DNA of 64,000 nt from positions 1 to 64,000 of the forward strand of contig CAXNKG010000010.1 of assembly GCA_964202965.1 (NCBI GenBank). Reading direction: 5' to 3'. This stretch comes from CAXNKG01 sp964202965 (GTDB lineage: Bacteria; Acidobacteriota; Vicinamibacteria; Vicinamibacterales; UBA2999). The notes below the pieces were generated by a model. That model was not told where the DNA came from and made no database searches. It saw nothing but the letters and a program-made list of their open reading frames with translations. Position 1 is the first letter of the stretch. Each line of letters opens with the position of its first letter. The position numbers and the translations under genes were made by a program. Below are positions 7,837 to 16,237 of this stretch, piece by piece.

Positions 7837-8948
7837 GGTTGGGCATCTTGAATGTCGAGTTTTACAGCCTGTTCGCGTAATACCAGAAGGTTCTTCCGAG
7901 ACTGACGCAGCGTGTTTACACACACGCGACACATCGGGTTCTTGTACCACTCGCCCCGGTTGTGCAGGTCTCTCAGCTTGTTCATCTTGTCACCGGTCCA
8001 GCACGATTTGATCGTGTCACCGGCGTTCACGTTCCCCAGGATAAAAGCCCTGTTATGTTCTCTCACTGGCGATCCGCACGGGATCACGCTCCCTTCGGTG
8101 TCGACGATAGGCGTTTGCCAGGGCATGCTGCAATGGAACGGTTCCGTCGAAGCGTATTTCTTTTCCAGCGCCTCCTCCGACAACTGGGCGTCTTGATCCG
8201 GACGATCGAAGGGAGTGAAATCAATGCACTCCTGAAATGCGACCAGATTCAGCCCATCCTGAGACTTCCAGAAATCAAAGAACTTCGCCTTCTCGCCTAT
8301 GTTTTCCCGCTGTTCGACAAAGCTCACGCGGGTTCGAAGATAGGAAGCCTGTTTTTCACGTTTGATCCTCAGAAAGTCCCGGACGTTTCTAATGACTTTG
8401 TCGAAATTCCCGCCCACCCTTAGGACGCCATAGGTGGCCGGGTCGACAGCATCAATGGAAAAATTGATTTTCGTTAAGCCCTTCTCAATCAGCCGCGCTG
8501 ATCTTTCAGGGGTCAACATGTTGGCATTCGTGTGGAGCCAGATATCCATGATCCCGGCATTGCTGGCGTCCTCGAGCATTTCAAAGAACTTCGGATTCAT
8601 CATGGATTCGGCTTCATGATCCATCTGGAGCGCGTTGAGTCCGTTGTCTTTGCACTCTTCCAGAATCTTCTGCCAGAGGTGGCTACTCATGTGTCCAACT
8701 TCTCGTTGTCCCAAGGCCACAACGCGCGGACAGAAAGGGCACTCCAGGTTACAGAAATAGGAAGCCTCAATTTCAAGTGAGATCGGAAAGTCACCCAGAT
8801 ATTCACGTGACTGAGCCCGCTCGAATCTTTGGCGATATGCCGCGTAATCGGCGGACCAGCCATCGCGCCACGACGTGTCGATTTCACATTCGACGATCGC
8901 GTCCCAGTAATTCTCTATTGCTGGGTTGGATTTCGATGATGTATTCAT
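7833..8948 (-). CDS. Radical SAM/SPASM protein
   Basis: The 371-aa protein holds the radical SAM cluster motif as ASYFCNLECPFCPR (C-x3-C-x2-C) about residues 65-75. An SPASM-type second cysteine group follows in the C-terminal third (HCSMPWQ, VIPCGSP, NPMCRVCVN). Such enzymes perform radical dehydrogenation, epimerisation or peptide modification with auxiliary Fe-S clusters. GTG-ATGA-like coupling to the aldo/keto reductase and the shared lower GC suggest a two-gene module. No short precursor peptide is visible next to it, so a sugar substrate is more likely than a RiPP. The precise reaction is unknown. Confidence 0.85.
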   Translation of the reverse strand: MNTSSKSNPAIENYWDAIVECEIDTSWRDGWSADYAAYRQRFERAQSREYLGDFPISLEIEASYFCNLECPFCPRVVALGQREVGHMSSHLWQKILEECKDNGLNALQMDHEAESMMNPKFFEMLEDASNAGIMDIWLHTNANMLTPERSARLIEKGLTKINFSIDAVDPATYGVLRVGGNFDKVIRNVRDFLRIKREKQASYLRTRVSFVEQRENIGEKAKFFDFWKSQDGLNLVAFQECIDFTPFDRPDQDAQLSEEALEKKYASTEPFHCSMPWQTPIVDTEGSVIPCGSPVREHNRAFILGNVNAGDTIKSCWTGDKMNKLRDLHNRGEWYKNPMCRVCVNTLRQSRKNLLVLREQAVKLDIQDAQP

Positions 8949-8963
8949 GGCAAAGCTAATCTC

Positions 8964-10808
8964 TCAGCCTTCAGCGTTCCGATAATCGCCAGGCAGATCA
9001 GCCATCATGGCCTGGCGTCTTTCGCCGGCCCACACCGCACCGCTGATCTCTCGCACCCACTCGGCCAGCCAGTTGATGTCTGCGCGCGCGTAACGATCCA
9101 CAAAGGCCTGGCGTGCGCCCTGCACGTGTTCCTGTTGCCACCAGGACAGTGGGTCATCGTACAGGTCGGACACGCGCTCGGCGGCTTCCTCCGGCGTGTC
9201 TAGGAGAATCCCGGCGACACGCAGTCGATCGTAGTAGGGCTTCGCATCGGCGCGGAGTCCCCCATATTGACCGTTCCAGAATAGAACGGTGGGAATATTG
9301 GCACTCAAGATCTCCAGAGCTGCTGTTCCGTTGTACTCAACAACCGCAATCCGAGCCGCCGCAAGGAAGGGTTTGCAGCCAATAGTCTTCACTCGCAATG
9401 GCACTCCCAGCTTGAGCAGACGTTCACGCTGCCCCCATTCAAGGTCGGCCTCTGAAAAGGCGAACAGGAGGCGGCTGTGTAAAGCTGGTGCCAGCCGCTG
9501 GACAAACCTGTCACGCCAGTCGAGTCCTATATCGAACCGACCGAGAGGACATTCGCGGGACTCCAGGCGAATCGGGTACCGGGGGTAGTTCGTTGTCACA
9601 AAGAGGATCGTTCTCGGCCGTCGGCGCGCGAACATACGGCGTCGCGGTGATCGGAACCTGGGATGCGCGAGAGGTTGAATCACGCCGGGACCGGCAGGGC
9701 GCCAGCCGTACGACAACCAACGATCCACAATTGCGGTTTCGAGATCTTCCTGAGGTAACACTCGATAGGTACCGTAGCCGCCTCCGTGCTGAAGTCCGAT
9801 CAGCCACGACCCCTTCTTACGGCTTTCAGCCGCCACAATCTTGAAGCTCTCGTCGTAATACCAATCAGAAGATACGAGAACCGCTGGCGGACGCGCCCAA
9901 ATGCCCTTCACACGCGCCCGAACCCGCGCGAAGCCTTCAAGATGCACATAGGGAAAGTATTCTCCAAGCGTTGAAATCAGGACGGCCATGAAGTCATCCC
10001 GGCTGATAAGCCCCTCGAACGCGTGACGAATGCGCTCGTCGCGAATCACGCCATCGGACGATGACCGATGAAACAGTACGGTCGTCGCAGCACGGAAGGA
10101 ACGCAGGCGGAGCAAGAGTCTCAGCCGGTCGACCGCACCCATGTCGATCTTCCCAAGCAACACGCGGGGAGCGACGACTCCGTACAACGAGGGCGTCACG
10201 CCGAGAACGGCCTTCCGCACCAAGGCACGCGCACGACTCCCCCTCGGGATGTCATGGCGCTGACGCTCAACCGCCCTCAGCGAATCAGGAGTCAGCACAA
10301 TCTCCTCCATGACGAGGTTAGGAAGCTTAAGAGCTCGGAGAAGGTGGGAGTACAACCGCCAGTTAAAAAAGTCACTCGACGCGGACAGATGCGAGAAATG
10401 CCTCGTATCGAGAGGCGTGATACGCATACCTTCTGGCAGGACACGCGTGTGCAGCATAGGCTGACCACTCGTCGCGCTTCGGAGCGCACAATACCGCTCG
10501 TAGGTCACATGGACGTGGTGCAGAAGCCATGGACCGACGATCACGCGCCAATAGCTCCTTGGTTCGTTCAAGCCGTGAACGCGGTTAAGGAGACTTGAGG
10601 CCTGCTCGAGCACGCACTCATAGACTTCCCCGCAATAGACTTTCGCCTGTTCGAGAACGCGTATGTCTTCCCACGGATTAGGCGCGACCTGCCATCGCGC
10701 GTGCCGCCAACTCTCACGACGGTCGTATCGCAGACAACCGCGATGGAGGAGCAACACCTCATCGCTGACGTCCCAGAATTCCGTCAGCCCAGTCATGGCG
10801 AGAAACAT
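8964..10808 (-). CDS. Putative transferase, LIC12162 family
   Basis: This 614-aa protein resembles the LIC12162 family of large putative glycan transferases. Its start fits that family, with TGLTEFWD near residue 6 and PNPWEDIRVLEQAKVYC near residue 43, then PRSYWRVIVGPWLLHHVHVT. The C-terminal half has GT-B-like features, including GTAALEILSANIPTVLFWN, where the family normally senses a nucleotide sugar. No membrane segment is obvious. The family is known, as I recall, from surface-carbohydrate loci near sialic-acid-like genes in Leptospira, which fits this locus. Whether it transfers the CMP-activated sugar made by the genes at 11.8-15.5 kb is inference. Confidence 0.7.
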   Translation of the reverse strand: MFLAMTGLTEFWDVSDEVLLLHRGCLRYDRRESWRHARWQVAPNPWEDIRVLEQAKVYCGEVYECVLEQASSLLNRVHGLNEPRSYWRVIVGPWLLHHVHVTYERYCALRSATSGQPMLHTRVLPEGMRITPLDTRHFSHLSASSDFFNWRLYSHLLRALKLPNLVMEEIVLTPDSLRAVERQRHDIPRGSRARALVRKAVLGVTPSLYGVVAPRVLLGKIDMGAVDRLRLLLRLRSFRAATTVLFHRSSSDGVIRDERIRHAFEGLISRDDFMAVLISTLGEYFPYVHLEGFARVRARVKGIWARPPAVLVSSDWYYDESFKIVAAESRKKGSWLIGLQHGGGYGTYRVLPQEDLETAIVDRWLSYGWRPAGPGVIQPLAHPRFRSPRRRMFARRRPRTILFVTTNYPRYPIRLESRECPLGRFDIGLDWRDRFVQRLAPALHSRLLFAFSEADLEWGQRERLLKLGVPLRVKTIGCKPFLAAARIAVVEYNGTAALEILSANIPTVLFWNGQYGGLRADAKPYYDRLRVAGILLDTPEEAAERVSDLYDDPLSWWQQEHVQGARQAFVDRYARADINWLAEWVREISGAVWAGERRQAMMADLPGDYRNAEG

Positions 10809-10814
10809 GCGCAG

Positions 10815-11771
10815 CTAACGAGAACGCTGCACCGGTATCGGCGAGGCATTGAACGCGAACACAAGCCCGGAGGCGCGTTCTGCGTCCTTCGACAGGCGAC
10901 GTGGACGACCAAAGGCGGCGTAACACAGCGCGAGTATCGGCAGCCACGCGCACATCCATATGGCTTTGACGAGAGGCTTGAGGCCCGCTCGGTCGGCCCA
11001 ACTTGCGCCGAGAATGAGCGTCCGAAGCAACGGCCGGGTCTGCACGTCGTACAGGCGCCAGGCTGTAGGCGACACCTGGGTCCACGCGTCGACCAGGTCG
11101 AACCCCGTCTGCCCAAGGAGCACGCGCCATTCGCCGATGGAGCGCGAGAGCCCTCCAATTTCCTGGCAGCGGCCTGCATCGAGCTGCCGGCAATACGCCG
11201 CGGCCCGCTCCCAGCCAGCACGCTGGAATCTCTCGGACCAGATGCTACAGGTGAAGTGGCGTTTCACGCTCTCGTTCATCCCGGTCATGAGCAGCACACC
11301 ATCCGAACGGAGCACTCTCCGGACTTCGGCGAGCGTCGCCGCGTAGTCCACGGTTCTTCCTTGTTCGATGAGGCCGTGTGGAAAGTACAGGAACACCGTG
11401 CGAAATGCTTCGCTGCGAAACGGAAGCGGTGCGGGCGCCGCCTGCACCAGATGTTCATACAAACCCGTCGACTGGCACTTGAGCAGGTGCGTCCACTTTA
11501 GATCAACCCCGACGTGATAGCGAAGGCGAGCCGTACGTGTCACCCGCGGCTCGCGGCCGCGCTCATGTACGTCGAAAATGTCGCCAGCCCTCGACGGATC
11601 CACGTGGTCATAGCGATCGTCGGCCGGAGCAAACGCACCGCCATGCATGATGAAGGAGAACACGCCGTCGCCGCTGCCAATCTCCAGGATCGGCTCCGCC
11701 CACGGGTACTTGAGCAGGGCCCTGGCGTTCGCGGCATCGTTGACCGCATCGAACGGTTTGAGCCAATACAT
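10815..11771 (-). CDS. SAM-dependent methyltransferase-like protein
   Basis: About 318 aa from ATG at 11771, beginning MYWLKPFDAVNDAANARALL. The open frame extends 20 codons further (11831), but that overlaps the CMP transferase gene. Motif I is EPILEIGSGDGVFSFIMHGG. A post-motif segment TVFLYFPHGLIEQG and the late strand RRVLRSDGVLLMTGMNE complete a class I methyltransferase domain. The C-terminus carries hydrophobic stretches (AIWMCAWLPILALCYAAF) that may anchor it to the membrane. It lies 6 bp before the LIC12162-type gene. The substrate is probably a lipid-linked or sugar intermediate; unproven. Confidence 0.7.
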   Translation of the reverse strand: MYWLKPFDAVNDAANARALLKYPWAEPILEIGSGDGVFSFIMHGGAFAPADDRYDHVDPSRAGDIFDVHERGREPRVTRTARLRYHVGVDLKWTHLLKCQSTGLYEHLVQAAPAPLPFRSEAFRTVFLYFPHGLIEQGRTVDYAATLAEVRRVLRSDGVLLMTGMNESVKRHFTCSIWSERFQRAGWERAAAYCRQLDAGRCQEIGGLSRSIGEWRVLLGQTGFDLVDAWTQVSPTAWRLYDVQTRPLLRTLILGASWADRAGLKPLVKAIWMCAWLPILALCYAAFGRPRRLSKDAERASGLVFAFNASPIPVQRSR

Positions 11772-11785
11772 CCGCAGGTAGCGCC

Positions 11786-12427
11786 TCAGCAGCCCGGCCA
11801 CCGGTGCAGCAGCACTTGCTCGGCGAGCCACAGGTCGAAATCGTCGTCGATATCGATGCCCTCCTCGCGGCTCGTCTCGACCGTAGCCAGGTGATCACCA
11901 AGCCATCGTCCGGCACGTACAAGGTCGGCCTTCAACACGTACACATTCCCGTTGTCGACCATTCGCGGGCGTATGTCCTGTCGCCGGGGCATATCCGCCC
12001 CGTACTCGTACGAGTAGTCGCGATGGACCGTGCCAAGAGAATCAGCACCCGTCTCCGCAAAGCGCTCGATGCAACGGTCGACCAGGCCGTTCCGCCTGAT
12101 GGGCGATGTCGGATTCAGGAGGACGATCGTGTCCCCAGGAATATGAGTCAAGGCGTGTTGGACGACCGCCACCGTGCTCGCATCGTCGGTCGCCAGCTCG
12201 GGCGGGCGCTCGAGTACTTCAGCGCCATGTGCGCGGGTCACTCGCGCGATCTCGGCATCTTCGGTGGACACGACACACCGGTCGAGTCGAGCGGATCTGA
12301 GTGCCGCCTCAATCGACCAGACGAGCAGAGGCTTACCTGCCACGAGGCGCATGTTCTTTCGCGGCACGCCCTTGCTTCCCCCGCGCGCGGGGATCACGGC
12401 GATCACTGGGCCCTTCGGCACCGTCAC
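11786..12427 (-). CDS. CMP-nonulosonate cytidylyltransferase (NeuA/PseF-like)
   Basis: About 213 aa from a GTG at 12427 that overlaps the stop of the aminotransferase gene (GTGA). The signature loop VIAVIPARGGSKGVPRKNM is diagnostic of acylneuraminate cytidylyltransferases. VLLNPTSPIRRNGLVDRCI and the late EEGIDIDDDFDLWLAEQVL complete the family pattern. It should couple CTP to a nine-carbon sialic-acid-like sugar. The C-terminus is short, without the extra hydrolase domain of some NeuA proteins. It sits with a NeuB-like synthase and a PseG-like hydrolase, giving three of the steps needed for a pseudaminate- or legionaminate-type sugar. Confidence 0.88.
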   Translation of the reverse strand: MTVPKGPVIAVIPARGGSKGVPRKNMRLVAGKPLLVWSIEAALRSARLDRCVVSTEDAEIARVTRAHGAEVLERPPELATDDASTVAVVQHALTHIPGDTIVLLNPTSPIRRNGLVDRCIERFAETGADSLGTVHRDYSYEYGADMPRRQDIRPRMVDNGNVYVLKADLVRAGRWLGDHLATVETSREEGIDIDDDFDLWLAEQVLLHRWPGC

Positions 12428-13470
12428 TGGAAGATCTCTGGAAGGGCACGTGCAATGGCATCCACCTCGCGGTCGGTCAGCGCCGGGTACAGGGGCACGG
12501 AGAGCGTCGCCCTGTAGGCGGCTTCGGTGCCTGGAAACGCGCGAAACGATTCGCCGGCGAGGCGATGAAGTGGCCAAGCGACCGGGCGATCCACGGCGAT
12601 CCCCAGACGACGTGCCCGTCGCATGCTTGCCGCCGCGCTCTCGGCGCGAACGGCGAACCGGTAGTAGATGGGCCGTGACTCTGGCGTAGCCTTCTGAAGG
12701 CGGGCCGGGTCGACTGCATCAACGTACCGCGCCGCGATGCTCGACCGACGTCGAAGGGAGGTTCGCAGCCGATTCATCTGTCCAAGGGCAACGCCTGCAG
12801 TCAGATCACTCATCGCATAGTTGTATCGAACGGGTTTCAACGCCGGACGATCGGGTCCATCTAAATTACGCACGGCCCTCATGAGCTCACGTCGGCTGGT
12901 GCAGACGACGCCGCCCTGCCCTGCCGCCACGACCTTGGTGGCATAGAGCGAGAACACCGCAATGTCACCGTGCGACCCTACCCGTCGCTTGCGATACATG
13001 GCCCCGAGCGCCATCGTCGCATCTTCAAGGACCGGCAAGCCCAGGGACGCGAGTTCGTCCATCGGAGCTGGAAAGCCAAACGTGTGCGTCACGATCAGCG
13101 CCTTCGTGCGGCGAGTCATGCGGCGTGATACGAGTGCCGCCGTCGGGTTGAGCGTCTCCGGATCGACATCCACGAAGCGCGGCGTTGCACCGGTGTGCAT
13201 CACTGCCTGCGCGACCGCAGGGCACGTGTATGACGGTACGAGCACCTCGTCACCTGCTCCGATCTTCAGAGCCAGGAGCGCGAGGTGCAGCGCTGTAGTT
13301 CCACTGGAAGTCGCCGCTGCGAACCGCGTTCCAGCGGCCAGGCAGATCGCACGTTCAAGACGCTGCACGAACGGCCCCCCCGCGATCTGCCGCGTACCCA
13401 GGATCTCCCGGATGTGCGCGAAGTCCGAAAGCCGGAGATCAGGCCTGGACTGCGGAATCACGTTCGACAT
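12424..13470 (-). CDS. DegT/DnrJ/EryC1/StrS sugar aminotransferase
   Basis: From ATG at 13470 the protein is 348 aa, starting MSNVIPQSRPDL. It is a PLP-dependent aminotransferase for nucleotide-linked keto sugars. The cofactor lysine is in FSLYATKVVAAGQGGVV. The phosphate and ring contacts are in ATSSGTTALHLALLAL and VLEDATMALGA. The upstream open frame covers the PseG-like gene and is discarded. It sits between the PseG-like and NeuA-like genes, so it probably supplies the amino group on a nonulosonic-acid precursor. It could alternatively act on another sugar of the locus, since a second aminotransferase lies at 18.3-19.3 kb. Confidence 0.88.
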   Translation of the reverse strand: MSNVIPQSRPDLRLSDFAHIREILGTRQIAGGPFVQRLERAICLAAGTRFAAATSSGTTALHLALLALKIGAGDEVLVPSYTCPAVAQAVMHTGATPRFVDVDPETLNPTAALVSRRMTRRTKALIVTHTFGFPAPMDELASLGLPVLEDATMALGAMYRKRRVGSHGDIAVFSLYATKVVAAGQGGVVCTSRRELMRAVRNLDGPDRPALKPVRYNYAMSDLTAGVALGQMNRLRTSLRRRSSIAARYVDAVDPARLQKATPESRPIYYRFAVRAESAAASMRRARRLGIAVDRPVAWPLHRLAGESFRAFPGTEAAYRATLSVPLYPALTDREVDAIARALPEIFQ

Positions 13471-14494
13471 CCTGCTGCACGATCGCGCAGATCCGTGTGG
13501 CGCCACACCCATCCACGATCGAGCGGGCCACGGCGCTGTGCGCACGCCTGAGGTTTGGATCCTGGAGGCGCCCCAACGCGGCGAGCAGGGCGCTGCCGTC
13601 GACGTCCGCACCACGACCAACCCAGAATCCGAAGCCACGCTCCTGGAACGCCTGCCCCTGCTCTGCCTCGTGAGGATCCTCGTGCGCCACGATGGCAGGA
13701 GTGCCGACGCACGCGAGCTCGTAAAGAGTGTTGCCGCCAGCTGTTACCACCACGTCGGCCGTCGCGAACAGGTCCGCCAGCGAGGAGACGTCTCTATGCA
13801 CGCGCCAGCTCGCGAGCGCCGTCGCGAGGCGTCGATCGATGTCCTGCTTCCACGCGAAGGCGCCGCCGAGCACGAGGTGGCGCTCAGCGCTGGACGGCCA
13901 AGCGTCGAGCACGTCGAAGATGCGCCGCGTGGCGCCACTTCGGTCCACGCCGCCCATCGAGACGACCACCGACCGCACCGCGCCAGCAAACGACCGCTGG
14001 TGCAGGTGTCGCTCCGCGTACTCGGGAGCGAGCGGGAAGTATGCCGGGCCGGCAAACACGCGGGGACCGGCGCCGCCGTCATCATATCGATGCCGCTGAT
14101 CAAGGATCGTCGGGTTGAATACGGCGTGGCAGGTCAGGCGTCGGCCGCCGAGTTCATCGATGCAGTACGTCGTCAGGCCCGCCCCTGACAGAGCGGAGAG
14201 CTGCGCGTCGGTGACGCACCGGAAATCGGTCAAGGCCAGGCGCACTCCCGACGTGCGAATGTATCGAGCGCAGGCGCGCAAGTCGTCTGGGCGAACGCTC
14301 TCGATGCGCTCCACCGGGCACGGTGCACCCTGGAGAATCGATGCGGGCACCTCGGCGGGAACGATCACGACAGGCCGCACACCCGATCGCTGCGCGGCCT
14401 CGGCGACGTGAAGCGTCTCGATCACATGGCCCGTCCCAATCGCGTCGTTCGCTTCGGCAAACAGCGCCAGGTCGGCGCTCAGACGAGATCCCAC
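13439..14494 (-). CDS. PseG-like UDP-sugar hydrolase/GT-B protein
   Basis: The 351-aa protein begins with a GTG inside the synthase gene's end. Near the N-terminus it reads FAEANDAIGTGHVIETL, with the glycine-His pair that in PseG forms the catalytic base for removing UDP. The C-terminal half has VVSMGGVDRSG and TAGGNTLYELACVGTPAIV, the nucleotide-binding loops of the GT-B/MurG-like fold. In the pseudaminic acid pathway PseG cleaves UDP from a 2,4-diacetamido-trideoxyhexose, leaving the substrate for PseI. The neighbours are a PseI/NeuB-like synthase upstream and an aminotransferase downstream, which supports that role. Confidence 0.75.
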   Translation of the reverse strand: MGSRLSADLALFAEANDAIGTGHVIETLHVAEAAQRSGVRPVVIVPAEVPASILQGAPCPVERIESVRPDDLRACARYIRTSGVRLALTDFRCVTDAQLSALSGAGLTTYCIDELGGRRLTCHAVFNPTILDQRHRYDDGGAGPRVFAGPAYFPLAPEYAERHLHQRSFAGAVRSVVVSMGGVDRSGATRRIFDVLDAWPSSAERHLVLGGAFAWKQDIDRRLATALASWRVHRDVSSLADLFATADVVVTAGGNTLYELACVGTPAIVAHEDPHEAEQGQAFQERGFGFWVGRGADVDGSALLAALGRLQDPNLRRAHSAVARSIVDGCGATRICAIVQQDVERDSAVQA

Positions 14495-15519
14495 GTCAGG
14501 ACCTCGTCCTCGTCGATATCGCGCTTAGCGACCCGCCCGACGACGCGCTCGAGATCGCGTGGAGGGATCCCCGTACCGGGCCGCTTGATGACAATGTCGT
14601 CAAGCAGAATTGTGTTTCCCTTGGAAATTCGACGACGCGCGATGCAGCTCTTGCGGGTCATCGTGCGCATGTCGCGCTCAGTGGCAGTCGGCGCCTTCTC
14701 ACCCGAGCCCAGCATGGCGTGCGTTTCGCGAACCGCGGCCACGAGCGCACGCAACTCAGTGGGGTCTGCCGAAAAGCCGGCGTCTGGCACTGGAAGTCCC
14801 TTGTCGATCGTGAAATGGCGCTCCACAACGACGGCTCCGAGTGCGACTGCGGCCACCGCCGCGGTCAATCCGGTCGTGTGGTCTGAGTAACCAACGAGAA
14901 CCTGAAACCGCGAGGCGAGTGAAGGGATCGTCCGCAAGTTCATCATCGTTGGATCGGCGACCGGATAGTTCGACACGCACTGGAGAAGCACAAGCTGGGG
15001 GTTCCCTGCGTCGCGAATCGCGTGAATCGCCTCATCGATTTCTTCGAGGGTTGCCATGCCACTCGAAATGATCATGGGCTTGCCGAGTCGCGCGACATAC
15101 CGGAGATATGGCAGGTTCGTAAGGTCGTCCGATCCGATCTTGTAGAGGTTCGTCCCCACTCGTTCGAGCAGCTCCACATCATCTGGATGACTCGGCGTTG
15201 AAAATGGTACCAAGCCACGCCCGCGGGCACGCTCGTAGACCGCGCGGTGCGTCGGCTCATCAATCTCAAAACGCTTGAACTCGGCGTGCTGGTTGCCGCC
15301 ACCTGCCTCCGGTGGAAACTCGATCGTTCGCGTGGCCGTCGTGTCGGCGCGGAAGGTTTGAAGCTTGATCGCATCAGCACCAGCATCGGCGGCCGCGTCG
15401 ACCGAAGCAAGGGCTTCATCAAGCGTCGTGAAGTTGTAGCCAAGCTCGGCCACAACGAACGGCGACGATTCCTGGCTGATCGTGCGCCCCTCGACGCTTA
15501 TCGCAAGCTCAGAGCTCAT
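14479..15519 (-). CDS. Nonulosonate synthase (NeuB/PseI/LegI-like)
   Basis: About 346 aa from ATG at 15519; an alternative ATG is 7 codons upstream at 15540. The N-terminal TIM barrel begins FVVAELGYNFTTLDEALASV. Both metal-binding histidines of the family are present in GYSDHTTG and VVERHFTIDKG. The following PDAGFSADP is closer to PseI/LegI than to NeuB of N-acetylneuraminate. A C-terminal antifreeze-like SAF domain ends in GIPPRDLERVVGRVAKRDI. The enzyme condenses phosphoenolpyruvate with a hexose to give the nine-carbon acid. It overlaps WbqC-like upstream and the PseG-like gene downstream. Confidence 0.9.
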   Translation of the reverse strand: MSSELAISVEGRTISQESSPFVVAELGYNFTTLDEALASVDAAADAGADAIKLQTFRADTTATRTIEFPPEAGGGNQHAEFKRFEIDEPTHRAVYERARGRGLVPFSTPSHPDDVELLERVGTNLYKIGSDDLTNLPYLRYVARLGKPMIISSGMATLEEIDEAIHAIRDAGNPQLVLLQCVSNYPVADPTMMNLRTIPSLASRFQVLVGYSDHTTGLTAAVAAVALGAVVVERHFTIDKGLPVPDAGFSADPTELRALVAAVRETHAMLGSGEKAPTATERDMRTMTRKSCIARRRISKGNTILLDDIVIKRPGTGIPPRDLERVVGRVAKRDIDEDEVLTWDLV

Positions 15520-16228
15520 CGCATCTGGCGGTCGCGGCATGCGGATTGGCTCGCTCGATCACACCGAGCGCGCGAGGCCCGACGTTGAACAGCAGGTCAA
15601 CCGCCGAGAGCTGCGGGACGAATGGCTCATAGCGCTGGGCGTATGTCGGATGAACGAACTCGTGATAGCCAACGTCGATGCCAGCCTTCGCGAACGGTTC
15701 TTCGTCGAGATACTCACGTCCAGAAACACCGGACAGATACGTACTCGCGCCGACAGTGACGCAAATCGCGGCCAGCAGCTCACTGCGTTGTCCCGCGATG
15801 GGCAGTGCTGACGCCCGAACGAGCGTACGGCGGAGCCCAAACGCCCCCAACATCCATTCGATGACAGCCACGTTGAAATCAACGAGATGGCGCCATGCCT
15901 CGCCGTATAGGCGTTCGAGCGGCGCACAGACCTGGTCAAAGTGCGCAACAGCCGCGTAGTGCTGCTGGAGACTCCGCAGGTGCTTCCGGCGCCAATCGGT
16001 GGCGTCGTCGATCTCGACCTGGTCTATTCGCTGACCGAAGCGTCCGGTCGTTCGGACGGGAACGGTCAGCCAACTCCACCCCTCGGCGGTCCTGATGCGA
16101 TTGCGGTTCTGAAAATAATGCTTCTCGTACTGGACTGAATCGAGCAGAACCGTCACGTCGGCCTGGCGAATCTTGTCAATCAGACCAAGCCACGGAAGAA
16201 ACTCCGGCTGGTGAATCGTGACGATCAC
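15509..16228 (-). CDS. WbqC-family protein
   Basis: The 239-aa protein starts MIVTIHQPEFLPWLGLIDKI, the hallmark of the WbqC family, followed by VLLDSVQYEKHYFQNRNRI. The remainder keeps family text such as STYLSGVSGREYLDEEPF. WbqC proteins occur in O-antigen and surface-glycan clusters; their reaction is not established as far as I know. They are soluble and may bind an activated sugar. Here the gene overlaps the nonulosonate synthase by about 11 bp and follows a radical SAM gene by 9 bp, so it is expected to act in the same pathway. Confidence 0.85.
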   Translation of the reverse strand: MIVTIHQPEFLPWLGLIDKIRQADVTVLLDSVQYEKHYFQNRNRIRTAEGWSWLTVPVRTTGRFGQRIDQVEIDDATDWRRKHLRSLQQHYAAVAHFDQVCAPLERLYGEAWRHLVDFNVAVIEWMLGAFGLRRTLVRASALPIAGQRSELLAAICVTVGASTYLSGVSGREYLDEEPFAKAGIDVGYHEFVHPTYAQRYEPFVPQLSAVDLLFNVGPRALGVIERANPHAATARCDEL

Positions 16229-16237
16229 TCTAGGTGA

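Noticed and set aside
7833..8948. RiPP maturase system around the radical SAM/SPASM enzyme
   Set aside because: No short precursor peptide gene or peptide transporter lies next to it; neighbours are sugar enzymes.
14479..15519. Loss of a metal-binding His in the nonulosonate synthase
   Set aside because: The PDA where some relatives have PDH is not the metal site; the two metal histidines (SDHT and ERHF) are present.
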